Below are positions 11,378 to 19,991 of a stretch of DNA of 64,000 nt, one piece after another. The notes beneath the pieces are model-generated. The model was given only the letters and a program-made list of their open reading frames with translations, did not search any database and was not told the origin of the DNA. The DNA lies in the NCBI GenBank assembly GCA_026987025.1, contig JALSNJ010000026.1, positions 124,001 through 188,000 of the forward strand, written 5' to 3'. How positions within the stretch are numbered: position 1 is the stretch's first letter; each line of letters starts with the position of its first letter. This DNA comes from Candidatus Aminicenantota bacterium. GTDB taxonomy: Bacteria > Acidobacteriota > Aminicenantia > S016-38. The translations under genes and the position numbers were made by a program.

Positions 11378-11406
11378 TTGCCTACCGGATTTTCCCGTCC
11401 TAAAAT
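11378..11406 (+). promoter_or_regulatory. Promoter of the polysaccharide gene cluster, leaderless type
   Basis: TTGCCT (11378-11383), 17-bp spacer, TAAAAT (11401-11406). The predicted transcription start at about 11413 leaves at most one base before the GTG start at 11414, and no ribosome binding site is present. Confidence 0.6.
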
Positions 11407-11413
11407 AAAGCTT

Positions 11414-12433
11414 GTGGATGTACTAATAGATGCCAGGAAGCTGAGGGATTTCGGAATAGGAACTTACATACAAAATCTTGCCGAGGGTTTGAGGGAAAAA
11501 GCAGAAATGGGCTTTCTATGCTACCCCGAGGACAAGGGAAAGCTCCCGGGTAGATGCTGGACCGTAAGGAGCCGTGGATATTCTCTGAGGGAACAATGGG
11601 AAATTTGGCGGACGGTAAGAAAAATTCCCCACCGAATCTACCATTCCCCCCACTATGTATTCCCAATTCTTTATAGGGGAAACCTCATTGTCACGATTCA
11701 CGATATAATCCATATCCTGTTTCCCCAATTTTTCCCCAGGGGAGCCTCCATGTATGCCAGGGCCATGATATCCAGGGCTGCCACCAGGGCGAAATATTTA
11801 ATCACCGTATCCTTCAGGTCCGCCCGGGACATCTCCTCCCGTTTTCCCGCGGCAGAGAAAAAATTGAGGGTTATATACAACGGGTTAAACCCTGTTTTTT
11901 TTCAAGCCCCCTCCCGGGATAGGGTGGATTGGGCCCGGAGTTTTTCCCCTTATATTCTGGCGGTGGGAAACAACAAACCCCACAAAAGGTTCCCCCTGCT
12001 TATAAAGGTGTTTGAAAGGATAAGAAAGAAATTCCCCGGGTTAAAGCTCCTTATAGCGGGCTGGAAGGGCCCGGTGCCTGAAGGGGTTCATACCCTGGGG
12101 AAAATACCCCTTAAGGACCTGGCAGCCCTCTACGCAGAGGCTGAGGTTCTGGTTCACCCTTCCCTTTACGAAGGCTTTGGATTCCCTCCCATGGAGGCCT
12201 CGTGTTTTGGGGTTCCGGTGATCACCGCCAGGGTAGGGGCGGTGGATGAAATTCTGGGGGAAGACGCCTATTATTTTGAAGGGGAAGAGGAGCTGGAAGT
12301 CCTTCTTGAGGAAGTTCTGAAACACAGGGACCAAGCCAAGGAAAGGGCCCGAAGGGCCAAGGAAAAGGTAAGGGGCCTCACCTGGGAGCGCTCATCGGCC
12401 GAGCACCTGGAAGTTTACAGGAGCCTGCCATGA
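11414..12433 (+). CDS. Glycosyltransferase, GT4 family
   Basis: 339 aa from GTG 11414. Two Rossmann-like lobes of a GT-B enzyme; the C-terminal lobe has the retaining-GT signature HPSLYEGFGFPPMEA with the E-x7-E glutamates, followed by GVPVITARVGAVDEIL. It starts at the conserved DVLIDARKLRDFGIGTYI segment; the frame is open further upstream (to 11306), but that region holds the promoter. It probably adds a nucleotide-sugar unit to a lipid-linked glycan at the inner membrane. First of three genes joined by 4-base overlaps. Sugar specificity cannot be read from the sequence. Confidence 0.88.
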   Translation: MDVLIDARKLRDFGIGTYIQNLAEGLREKAEMGFLCYPEDKGKLPGRCWTVRSRGYSLREQWEIWRTVRKIPHRIYHSPHYVFPILYRGNLIVTIHDIIHILFPQFFPRGASMYARAMISRAATRAKYLITVSFRSARDISSRFPAAEKKLRVIYNGLNPVFFQAPSRDRVDWARSFSPYILAVGNNKPHKRFPLLIKVFERIRKKFPGLKLLIAGWKGPVPEGVHTLGKIPLKDLAALYAEAEVLVHPSLYEGFGFPPMEASCFGVPVITARVGAVDEILGEDAYYFEGEEELEVLLEEVLKHRDQAKERARRAKEKVRGLTWERSSAEHLEVYRSLP

Positions 12434-13509
12434 GGGTGGCCTTCGTTCACGATTGGCTTACAGGTATGAGGGGTGGGGAGTTCGTTCTTAAGGAGCTTAT
12501 TAAGCTCTTTCCGGACTCGGAAATTTTCACCTTGGTTTACAAAAAGGGGGTCCTGGAGCCGGAAATAGAGAAAAAGAAAATCCACACCAGCTTTATCCAG
12601 AGGCTTCCTTTCTCCCAAAAATTTTATCGTCATTACCTGCCGCTTTTTCCTGCGGCGGTGGAGGAGTTCAGGTTTGAGGGATTTGACCTGGTGTTTTCCT
12701 CCAGCCACTGCGTTGCCAAGGGAGCCATTCCTCCTCCGGGCATTCCCCACATCTGTTATTGCCACACACCCATGAGATACGCCTGGGACCTCTTTCCCGA
12801 TTATTTTGGGAACCATGGGGGAATTAAAAGAATCTTTATAAATTCCGTGATGAGGGCTTTAAGGACATGGGATGTGGCTTCCTCGGTAAGGGTGGACCTT
12901 TTCATAGCCAACTCCTCCTGGGTAAGGGAGAGAATAAAAAGGTATTACGGCAGGGAGGCAGTGGTGGTTCATCCCCCGGTGGATACGAATTTTTTCCAGT
13001 GCGAAAAAAGGGAGGCCGAGCATTTTTTGACCGTATCTTCCCATGTCCCTTACAAGAGGCTGGACCTTTTAATAAACGCCTTCCTCCAGCTCAGGGATCT
13101 TAAACTGATAGTGGTGGGGAGCGGTCCCTTATACAGGAGGCACAAAAGGAGCGCCGGAAAAAATGTGGAGTTAATTCCCAGGGTAAGCCGAAGGGAGCTG
13201 AAGGAGCTTTACTGTTCGGCCACAGCCCTGCTCCACCCTGCCAAGGAGGACTTCGGCATGGTCATGGCAGAAGCCCAGAGCTGTGGGGTGCCCGTAATAG
13301 CCTACAGGGAAGGAGGGGCCCTGGACATAGTGAGGGAGGGAACCGGGGAGTTTTTCTTCCCCCAGAGCAGCCAGGCCCTGGTGGAAGTTCTCAGGAAGTT
13401 TAAACCGGAAAGCTATGAACCGGTTAAAATAAGGGAAAACGCCCTGAGGTTTTCCACCGTAAACTTCCGGGCCAAAATACTGAAACTTGTGGAGGATACG
13501 GTTAAATGA
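12430..13509 (+). CDS. Glycosyltransferase, GT4 family
   Basis: 359 aa. N-terminal lobe opens with RVAFVHDWLTGMRGGE, and contains SSSHCVAKG and CYCHTPMRYAWD, typical of a well-defined subgroup of bacterial polysaccharide GT4 enzymes often annotated as mannosyltransferases. The donor-binding lobe carries HPAKEDFGMVMAEAQSCGVPVIAY. It overlaps the neighbours on both sides by 4 bases, so the three polysaccharide genes are co-translated. Substrate unknown. Confidence 0.87.
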   Translation: MRVAFVHDWLTGMRGGEFVLKELIKLFPDSEIFTLVYKKGVLEPEIEKKKIHTSFIQRLPFSQKFYRHYLPLFPAAVEEFRFEGFDLVFSSSHCVAKGAIPPPGIPHICYCHTPMRYAWDLFPDYFGNHGGIKRIFINSVMRALRTWDVASSVRVDLFIANSSWVRERIKRYYGREAVVVHPPVDTNFFQCEKREAEHFLTVSSHVPYKRLDLLINAFLQLRDLKLIVVGSGPLYRRHKRSAGKNVELIPRVSRRELKELYCSATALLHPAKEDFGMVMAEAQSCGVPVIAYREGGALDIVREGTGEFFFPQSSQALVEVLRKFKPESYEPVKIRENALRFSTVNFRAKILKLVEDTVK

Positions 13510-14864
13510 TAAGGCGAAAGGAATTTATCAGCGGAATATATCTTCTCCTCTCGGACCTTTTTCTGGTGCTGGTGGCCTTTTACCTTTCCTTCTGGATAAG
13601 GTTTTATTCGGGCTTCATACCCGCCCCCAAGGGCATTCCCCCCATCAAATACTACATCTGGTTCTCCCTCCTCTTCCTTTTCCTGCATCTTCTGGTGTTT
13701 TCTCTCATCAGGCCCTATTCCCGACAGCTAATATGGAGGAGGTCCGACGAGACCCTCACCCTTTTTCTTGTGAATCTGTTGGTGATATTCCTATCCTTAG
13801 GAATAATTTCCTATCTCCGCACATATCTGGGCCTGGCCCACGAAATTTCCCACCTTTTCCTGGCCACCTACATGGTGGTGGCTTCGCTTCTGGGACCCGC
13901 CTTCAGAGGAGGAGCCAGGGCTCTGCTCAAAAGGAAATGGAGATGGGAAAAAACTAAGGTGGTTATCGTGGGAAGCGGGAAAACCGTCGGAAGCCTGCTA
14001 TCTGCCCTGGAGAGGTTCTCCCCCCTGGGAATAGAAGTGGTAGGGATCTTCGGCGAATTTCCATCCCCAAAAACCCTGGGAAGGGAAAAGGATGTGCTGG
14101 ATTTCGTGCGGAAAAATCGGACCGACGAGGTCTACATTCTGCACCCCCTTCAGGAAATGGACACCATGGATCTCATCCGGGCCCTTTCAGAAAATGTCCT
14201 GGAAATAAAGGTGGTGCCCGACCTCTTAGGATTCGTAATCCTTCACCACAGCTTGGAGGAGCTCAACGGCGTCGCAGCCATAAATATAACCCATGTCCCC
14301 CTTCAGGGCTGGAACTTAATATTAAAGAGAATTTTTGACATCGTGATATCCCTGGCAGCCATAATAATTTTCCTGCCCGCCTTCATAATCGTTCCCATCC
14401 TGATTCTGATAACCTCCGGCCCTCCGGTGATTTTCAAGCAAAGGAGAATGGGCCTGGACGGAAGGGAGTTCATCATCTACAAGTTCAGGACAATGCTTCC
14501 GGGGGCGGACCGCAGCTGGACAGCCCCGCAGGATAAAATGACGCCCTTGGGAAGGTTCCTGAGGAAGTGGAGCCTGGACGAAATACCTCAGTTTTTCAAT
14601 GTTCTGAAGGGGGACATGAGCATTGTTGGTCCCAGACCGGAAAGACCAGAGTATGTGGAGAAATTCAAAAGGATGATCCCCAGGTACATGCTTCGTCATA
14701 AGGTGAAAAGCGGACTCACAGGGTGGGCCCAGGTCCACGGCCTCAGGGGAGATACCTCCATAGAGGAGAGGATAAATTACGACCTCTATTACATAGAAAA
14801 CTGGTCCTTCTGGCTGGATTTGAAGATCATCATAATGACCCTGTGGAGGTTCCCCCAACCCTGA
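13506..14864 (+). CDS. Polyprenyl-phosphate sugar-1-phosphate transferase (WcaJ/WbaP type)
   Basis: 452 aa membrane enzyme that starts glycan assembly by moving a sugar-1-phosphate onto undecaprenyl phosphate. N-terminal membrane segments (roughly 10-130), a Rossmann-like middle domain (about 150-260), then a membrane hairpin and the catalytic domain with KFRTM, WSLDEIPQFFNVLKGDMSIVGPRP and GLTGWAQV, the hallmarks of the family. Initiates the polysaccharide that the two upstream glycosyltransferases would extend. Its stop codon touches the pgsA stop on the other strand with no gap. Confidence 0.93.
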   Translation: MIRRKEFISGIYLLLSDLFLVLVAFYLSFWIRFYSGFIPAPKGIPPIKYYIWFSLLFLFLHLLVFSLIRPYSRQLIWRRSDETLTLFLVNLLVIFLSLGIISYLRTYLGLAHEISHLFLATYMVVASLLGPAFRGGARALLKRKWRWEKTKVVIVGSGKTVGSLLSALERFSPLGIEVVGIFGEFPSPKTLGREKDVLDFVRKNRTDEVYILHPLQEMDTMDLIRALSENVLEIKVVPDLLGFVILHHSLEELNGVAAINITHVPLQGWNLILKRIFDIVISLAAIIIFLPAFIIVPILILITSGPPVIFKQRRMGLDGREFIIYKFRTMLPGADRSWTAPQDKMTPLGRFLRKWSLDEIPQFFNVLKGDMSIVGPRPERPEYVEKFKRMIPRYMLRHKVKSGLTGWAQVHGLRGDTSIEERINYDLYYIENWSFWLDLKIIIMTLWRFPQP

Positions 14865-15407
14865 TCACTCCATTTCCTGCATGCCCCGGTAAATATAGTA
14901 AAGCCCGGAAATTATAGTAATAATCCCGGTGCTCCAGAAAAGAAGGGAAAGATAAGGAAGGAGAAATTTGCTTATGTTTACGAAGAGAACGGCGATGGCG
15001 GTTATCATTTGAAAGGTTGTGGTGGCTTTGCCCAGCCAGTGGGGCTTTAAAACCCTCTGCGGATTCATCAAATAGAGTATGGAGGCCCCTATAACTATTA
15101 TTATGTCCCGGGAAACCACGGTGATGGCTATCCACTGCGGAATATGGACCGTAAGCTGAAGGTTTTTGAGGGAGAAAAGTATGTATGTGGAATCCATGAG
15201 GAGTTTGTCCGCCAGGGGGTCCAGGATGTGTCCAACCCTGGAGCGCTGGTTAAATGCCCTGGCTACAAGCCCGTCCAGGAGGTCCGTGAGGGACGCTAAG
15301 AAAAGCACCATCAGGGCCACCTGGATTTTTCCTTTCAGGAAGAAGTGTATGAAAAAGGGGATAAGGATAATCCTTACCAGCGAAAGGAGATTGGGAACCG
15401 TTATCAT
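14865..15407 (-). CDS. pgsA: CDP-diacylglycerol-glycerol-3-phosphate 3-phosphatidyltransferase family protein
   Basis: 180 aa integral membrane protein of the CDP-alcohol phosphatidyltransferase family. The signature DG-x2-AR-x8-G-x3-D-x3-D is complete (DGLVAR, then G, D and D in VGHILDPLADK). N-terminus TVPNLLSLVRIILIPFF is typical of PgsA, which makes phosphatidylglycerophosphate for anionic phospholipids. About five hydrophobic segments. Last gene of its operon; it overlaps the upstream TPR/SLH gene by 4 bases. Other CDP-alcohol transferases are possible, but PgsA fits best. Confidence 0.86.
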   Translation of the reverse strand: MITVPNLLSLVRIILIPFFIHFFLKGKIQVALMVLFLASLTDLLDGLVARAFNQRSRVGHILDPLADKLLMDSTYILFSLKNLQLTVHIPQWIAITVVSRDIIIVIGASILYLMNPQRVLKPHWLGKATTTFQMITAIAVLFVNISKFLLPYLSLLFWSTGIITIISGLYYIYRGMQEME

Positions 15408-16567
15408 CGGAAGGCTTCCCCAGCGATTTTTCTAAGGGTCTCCAAGGCCCGGGCGGCTTCCTGGAAACTCACGGTCCCGTAGGGTTTGAAAAATCCTCCG
15501 TCCGCCTCCATGAGACCCGCCCCCACGGCGAAAAGGGCGTACCTGCTTTCTGTGTCCCTGAGCTCTACCGGCGAGGGGTTAAGGTTTAACCCCAAGGTCC
15601 GGGCCAACCTGTAGAGAACCCTGGCCAGAACTATCCTCCTTACCTCGGCATCGGGCTGGAAGGTATGGTTGGGATAAACCCTCATTATTCCCAGAGCCGT
15701 TACCTTCAAAATGGCCTTCATCTGTCTGCTCCTGTAAAGGTCAACTATAATGGGAGGTTTCTCCCCGGGAAGATACTTGCCCAGATAGGCATCTATCATA
15801 AGGGCCAGCTCCCCCCTGGTTATCACCGGTTTCCCCTCCAGGGGAGAAAGTTTCTCCTTGATCCTCTTCCTTTCCAGCTCCTCCTCCATAACCCGGAGCT
15901 GGCGGAGGTTTTCCCGGGAGGGATACAGCTCGTATACCCTCCTGGCCACCTGAAGGGCTTTTTCCACTTCCCCTTCCTGTTCGTAGGACAGCTGCAGGAG
16001 TTTCAGGAGGGCCTCATCCTCCCCCACCCTCTCTATTCCCTTTTTGATGTAAGCCCTGGCCAGAAAAGGCCTCCCCTTTCGGAGGTAATAATTCCCCAGG
16101 GCAATGTAAACCCTTCTGTCCTGAGGCGCCACCAAGAGGGCCTTCAGGAGCCTGCGGGGGTCTTCGGAAGAAAGCGCCTGTTGAAGGGCCCTCTCCCTTA
16201 TACTTTCAGCCCTGGACCTGGCCAGGGGATGGTCCGAGTTAAGGTAATGCAGGTAGGCCTCCAGAAGATTCCCCTCCGCCTCCTCCACCATGGCCAGCCC
16301 TAAATTAGAGTAAACCCCCTCCCCCTCCTGCCGGGCAGCTATGAACTCCTCCCTGGCCTCGGTTAGCCTTCCCAGGCGATAAAGGGCAAAACCCCGGGCA
16401 ATTCTGTCGTAGACCCCCTGGGGCTTTTTCTTCAGGACCTTTTCCGGAGCCTTTTCCACCAAGGCCCAGAGGGAAGAGGGAGGATGCGGTTCAAGAAAGG
16501 GCTTTCTGCTGGATGTGGCACAAAAGGCCAGGAGCAGCATGGAACCCAAAAATAAACTCTTCTTCAT
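15404..16567 (-). CDS. Exported TPR protein with C-terminal SLH-like repeats
   Basis: 387 aa. Signal sequence MKKSLFLGSMLLLAFC; Cys 16 could be a lipidation site, but Phe at -1 is not a normal lipobox residue, so lipoprotein status is open. Residues 50-220 contain TPR-like helices (for example ALYRLGRLTEAREEF and ALGNYYLRKGRPFLARAYI). Residues 248-325 and 330-385 look like two S-layer-homology-type repeats (ITRGELALMI, GIMRVYPNHTFQPDAEVRR, then GLMEADGGFFKPYGTVSFQEAARAL). Probably a cell-envelope scaffold. It overlaps hflX and pgsA by 4 bases each. Function unknown. Confidence 0.75.
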   Translation of the reverse strand: MKKSLFLGSMLLLAFCATSSRKPFLEPHPPSSLWALVEKAPEKVLKKKPQGVYDRIARGFALYRLGRLTEAREEFIAARQEGEGVYSNLGLAMVEEAEGNLLEAYLHYLNSDHPLARSRAESIRERALQQALSSEDPRRLLKALLVAPQDRRVYIALGNYYLRKGRPFLARAYIKKGIERVGEDEALLKLLQLSYEQEGEVEKALQVARRVYELYPSRENLRQLRVMEEELERKRIKEKLSPLEGKPVITRGELALMIDAYLGKYLPGEKPPIIVDLYRSRQMKAILKVTALGIMRVYPNHTFQPDAEVRRIVLARVLYRLARTLGLNLNPSPVELRDTESRYALFAVGAGLMEADGGFFKPYGTVSFQEAARALETLRKIAGEAFR

Positions 16568-17784
16568 CTCACCCTTCTCTTGGCCAGTTTCAATCTTATC
16601 CCCTCCTCTTCGTTCCTCCTCTCCAGGATTATACTTTCTCCGGAAAGATTTTCCCAGGGTATTCTCTCAGAATAGGGATAAAAGACGGTCTGGACTTCGT
16701 AGTTTATCAGCAATTTTGAATCTATTTTCCTGAGGAGGTCCTCCACACCCCAACCCATCCTGGCGGATATATAAACCCTGTCCTCGGATAGATGATTCCT
16801 CTCCAGAAATCTCTCCGGCTCTTCCAGGAGGTCAATCTTGTTGTAAGCCTTAATCAGGGGCTTGTCCGAAGCCCCCAGCTTCTGAAGGGTCTTTTCCACA
16901 GCCCCCTCCTCCTCCCGGTAATCCTCCCTGGAGAAATCCACCACATGAAGGAGCAGGTCCGCCTCCACCGTTTCCTCCAGGGTGGCTCTGAAGGCGGTAA
17001 CCAGTTCCACGGGAAGTTTTCTTATAAATCCTACTGTATCGGACAAAACAGCTGGAAGGCCGGAGGGGAGGGTCATCCTCCTGAGAATTGGGTCCAGGGT
17101 GGTAAAAAGGACCCTGGATACCCGGAGGTTCTCCCCGGTCAACCTGTTGAACAAAGTCGTCTTCCCGGCGCTGGTATAACCCACCAGGGCCACCGTGGGG
17201 ATGCTCGTTTTTTTGCGATGTTTCCTTTGTTGTTCCCTTCTCTTCCTTATCTCCTCTATTTCCTTTTTTATCCTCTTTATCCTCTCCCCTATTCTCCTTC
17301 TGTCATACTCCAGCTTCTTCTCACCGGGCCCTCTGGTTCCTATGCCTCCACCGAGACGGCTCATTTTTTTGCCTATACCTATGAGCCTGGGAAGAAGGTA
17401 ATTGAGCTGGGCCAGCTCTACCTGAAGTTTTCCCTCCTTGGATATGGCCCTCTGGGAGAAAATGTCCAGGATGAGCTGCGTGCGGTCCAGCACCTTGCAG
17501 GGTATTACTTCATCTATGTTCCTGTGCTGAGCCGGCGAAAGGGTCTCATCGAAGAGCACCAGATCCGCTCCCAGCTCTTCGGCCATATTGGCTATTTCCT
17601 GTATCTTCCCTTTTCCCAGAAGAAAACCGGGGTCGAACCTATGCCTTCTCTGAAGGACCCAACCCACCACCTCGGCCCCGGCGGAGCGGGCGAGCTCCTC
17701 CAGCTCCCTCAGGGTATCCTCCGCCAGGGCTTTCTCCTCCTTTCTTCTGTAGAGGCCCACCACAATGGCCCTTTCCTTACTCAA
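16564..17784 (-). CDS. hflX: GTPase HflX
   Basis: 406 aa ribosome-associated GTPase that splits stalled or heat-damaged ribosomes. HflX N-terminal domain with DPGFLLGKGKIQEI, the linker GGIGTRGPGEKKLE, then the G domain: G1 GYTSAGKTT, G3 DTVGF, G4 NKID. The start chosen is TTG 17784, which overlaps the miaA stop (TTGA) and follows GGAGGAGGTG; the frame is open 45 bases further upstream but only inside miaA. The miaA-hflX pairing is common in bacteria. Confidence 0.94.
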   Translation of the reverse strand: MSKERAIVVGLYRRKEEKALAEDTLRELEELARSAGAEVVGWVLQRRHRFDPGFLLGKGKIQEIANMAEELGADLVLFDETLSPAQHRNIDEVIPCKVLDRTQLILDIFSQRAISKEGKLQVELAQLNYLLPRLIGIGKKMSRLGGGIGTRGPGEKKLEYDRRRIGERIKRIKKEIEEIRKRREQQRKHRKKTSIPTVALVGYTSAGKTTLFNRLTGENLRVSRVLFTTLDPILRRMTLPSGLPAVLSDTVGFIRKLPVELVTAFRATLEETVEADLLLHVVDFSREDYREEEGAVEKTLQKLGASDKPLIKAYNKIDLLEEPERFLERNHLSEDRVYISARMGWGVEDLLRKIDSKLLINYEVQTVFYPYSERIPWENLSGESIILERRNEEEGIRLKLAKRRVR

Positions 17785-18662
17785 TGCACCTCCTCCAGAA
17801 TGCGCTGAACTTCCCCTGGTTTTATCCATATTATGCCCTCCTCCCTTCTAAGCCACATAAGTTGCCTGCGGGCGTATTCCTTAGTGTGTTTCTTTACCAG
17901 CCGAACCGCAGTTTCCAGGTCAATCTCCCCCCGAACGAAGGCCAGGGCTTCCTTATAGCCTATGGCCTCAAAGGGAGGACAATCCGGCGGGTATCCCAGG
18001 GCCAGGAGCCTCCTCACCTCTTCCACCAGGCCTTTTTTAAACATTTCCTCGGTTCTTCTCTCTATCCTTCGGTAAAGCTCCTCCCGGGGAAGTTTTAAGG
18101 CGAACTTCAAGAATTTCGCCTCAGGAAGGGGAGGAGATGTAAGCTCTACAGCCTCGCTCATATTTTTTCCGGAAGAGTAAAAAATTTCCATCAACCTTAT
18201 CATCCTTTTCCCATCGTTGGGGCCTATTTTTACATAATAGGAAGGGTCCAGCTCCATGGACCTGCGGCGAAGTTCCTCCGGATGTTCATGCCATTTTTTC
18301 CGAAACCCCTCCCCCACGGGGCCCAAGGGGAAAAGTCCCCTTTCCAGGGCCCTGAAGTAGAGAAGGGTACCTCCCACCACCACCGGAAGCCTTCCCCTTC
18401 TGTGCACTTCCCTTATAACCTCCGCCGCCATCTTCGCGTACTCCGCCGCAGAAAACCTCCGGCATCCGGGGATCACATCTATCATGTGGTGGGGAACCCT
18501 TCTTCTCACTTCCTCCGGGACCTTGTCAGTCCCTATATCAAATCCTCTGTACAGTTGAACGGAATCACAGCTAATTATCTCCGCAGGGACCCTTTCGGCT
18601 ATTTTCAAAGCCAGTTCCGATTTTCCGCTCCCGGTGGGTCCAACGATGGCCAGGACCTTCAT
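17781..18662 (-). CDS. miaA: tRNA dimethylallyltransferase MiaA
   Basis: 293 aa. Transfers a dimethylallyl group to A37 of tRNAs that read UNN codons. P-loop GPTGSGKS (8-15), DSVQLYRGFDIGTDK (33-47), and the later motifs HHMIDVI and VVGGTLLYFRAL are all present. Start ATG overlaps the stop of the upstream unknown gene by one base (TAATG), and the end overlaps hflX by 4 bases. Confidence 0.95.
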   Translation of the reverse strand: MKVLAIVGPTGSGKSELALKIAERVPAEIISCDSVQLYRGFDIGTDKVPEEVRRRVPHHMIDVIPGCRRFSAAEYAKMAAEVIREVHRRGRLPVVVGGTLLYFRALERGLFPLGPVGEGFRKKWHEHPEELRRRSMELDPSYYVKIGPNDGKRMIRLMEIFYSSGKNMSEAVELTSPPLPEAKFLKFALKLPREELYRRIERRTEEMFKKGLVEEVRRLLALGYPPDCPPFEAIGYKEALAFVRGEIDLETAVRLVKKHTKEYARRQLMWLRREEGIIWIKPGEVQRILEEVH

Positions 18663-19528
18663 TAAGCAGGGGTGTTTATCCTCCTTTGAATTCTTGAAAG
18701 GAGCTTCATGTTTATGTAGTGGAGGATGTTTACCACATCCTTTCTCAATTTGGTGACATATCGGGAAAGATGATTCTCCGCCTCTCCCCGGCTTCTCAGC
18801 TTGTATTCAAACTCCCTCACCTCATCGTGAAGCTCCACCAGCATGTGCTTAACTTCCATGAACTTTATGGTGGCCTCCCTCAGCTCACGGAGGGAAGCCC
18901 TCTCCAGGGAAAAATCCAGTTTGTTATCCTCCCATGTCATAAGGGAGTCACCGATGAGCTCCCCTATCTCCACCATATAGTCCTTAACCAGGGGGTTGCG
19001 TATATTGAAGTCCGAAGCCTTTTCCTTAAGGTAGGTAAACTCGCTGTCAAGGTAGGGGATGAAATCGTCCAGGCCGAAATATTTTCTTTCCCCTGTGAGG
19101 TAAAGGAAATCGTGCCCAAGATAGATCTTGTCCTCGTAATTGGAAAGAAGCTCCCTCACATCGTGGGTATAGAATTTTAACCTGTAAACGCCTTCCCCGG
19201 GTTGGAGCGTAACCCGGGCCAGTAGCAGATAATCGCTCTGGGATATGTAATAGCTGTTGGCCTCTAAAATGGCCGTAAACTTTATCAGGCTTTCAAGAAT
19301 AAGTCTCTTCAGGGAATAAACCTCCCCTTCCCTTTTTATTATCTCCCTTTCCACCTCTTCGTTCTTGCCGGGATAAGCTATCCTCAGGGAAGGGGAAAGC
19401 ATAAAGAGGGTATCTCCTACAGGAATCTCAAGGTACATGTTGTCAAACACCCTTTCCTGAAAGGGATCCAGGGGGAAATTCTCAGGAGGTTTGCGGTAAT
19501 TAAGCAGCTCAAAGCCCTCTATCTGCAT
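18662..19528 (-). CDS. Conserved-looking cytoplasmic protein of unknown function
   Basis: 288 aa; I do not recognise the family. No signal peptide or membrane segment. Residues 1-180 look like a mixed alpha/beta domain with many Tyr and Phe; residues 205-285 are strongly helical and charged, a possible coiled coil (LRELREATIKFMEVKHMLVE). One His in the C-terminal part lies in VELHDEVREF. It opens the operon with miaA, hflX, the TPR/SLH protein and pgsA. The ATG coincides with the predicted transcription start, with no ribosome binding site, so its mRNA is probably leaderless. Confidence 0.75.
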   Translation of the reverse strand: MQIEGFELLNYRKPPENFPLDPFQERVFDNMYLEIPVGDTLFMLSPSLRIAYPGKNEEVEREIIKREGEVYSLKRLILESLIKFTAILEANSYYISQSDYLLLARVTLQPGEGVYRLKFYTHDVRELLSNYEDKIYLGHDFLYLTGERKYFGLDDFIPYLDSEFTYLKEKASDFNIRNPLVKDYMVEIGELIGDSLMTWEDNKLDFSLERASLRELREATIKFMEVKHMLVELHDEVREFEYKLRSRGEAENHLSRYVTKLRKDVVNILHYINMKLLSRIQRRINTPA

Positions 19529-19534
19529 GGGAAA

Positions 19535-19540
19535 ATTCTA
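19535..19540 (-). promoter_or_regulatory. -10 box placing transcription start on the ATG of the unknown gene
   Basis: TAGAAT at 19535-19540 on the minus strand, six bases before the ATG at 19528, which puts +1 on the A of the start codon. The -35 region (about 19558-19563, TGTTCA) is weak and overlaps the -35 of the divergent sdh promoter. Confidence 0.5.
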
Positions 19541-19556
19541 CCAAAAAAACCTTTTG

Positions 19557-19586
19557 TTGAACAGACCGGGGGGAATGAGTTAAAAT
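19557..19586 (+). promoter_or_regulatory. Promoter of the sdhCDAB operon
   Basis: TTGAAC (19557-19562), 18-bp spacer, TAAAAT (19581-19586). It gives a leader of about 25 nt that includes the ribosome binding site GGAGGAAG before sdhC. Confidence 0.6.
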
Positions 19587-19617
19587 TTTTTCCTCAAATT
19601 CATACCAGGAGGAAGAA

Positions 19618-19980
19618 ATGTTAAAACCGAAGTGGTTTTATCCTTCCTACAGGAAGGATGTGGGGGAGTGGGCCTGGATTTTGCACAGATTGGGAGGACT
19701 TGCCCTTATGTTCTACCTGCTCCTCCACATCTTCGTCACCAATAGGCTGGCCGCAGGACCCGAGGCCTTCAACTCCACCATGGAGGCCCTTTCCACTCCC
19801 CTTTTCAAGTTCCTAGAATGGGGACTCTGGGGTGTCATACTTTTCCACGCCTTCAACGGCATCAGATTGGTGCTGGTGGACTTTGCCGGAGCATCCAAGT
19901 ATCAAAAGCTCCTATTCTGGATCGCCTTTGTCCTATTCCTGGCCCTGTGGATACCGGCTGCCTGGAAGTTTTTCCTTTAA
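19618..19980 (+). CDS. sdhC: Succinate dehydrogenase cytochrome b subunit SdhC
   Basis: 120 aa membrane anchor with three hydrophobic segments. Conserved heme- and quinone-region residues: HRLGG (H23), H37, and H77 in LFHAFNGIR, the usual axial heme ligand position. Ribosome binding site GGAGGAAG precedes the ATG. First gene of sdhCDAB in the standard order; together the four subunits oxidise succinate and reduce quinone. Confidence 0.92.
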   Translation: MLKPKWFYPSYRKDVGEWAWILHRLGGLALMFYLLLHIFVTNRLAAGPEAFNSTMEALSTPLFKFLEWGLWGVILFHAFNGIRLVLVDFAGASKYQKLLFWIAFVLFLALWIPAAWKFFL

Positions 19981-19991
19981 GGAGGTGAAAA

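Noticed and set aside
16792-17808. 338-codon antisense frame over hflX
   Set aside because: Shadow frame; hflX carries all motifs.
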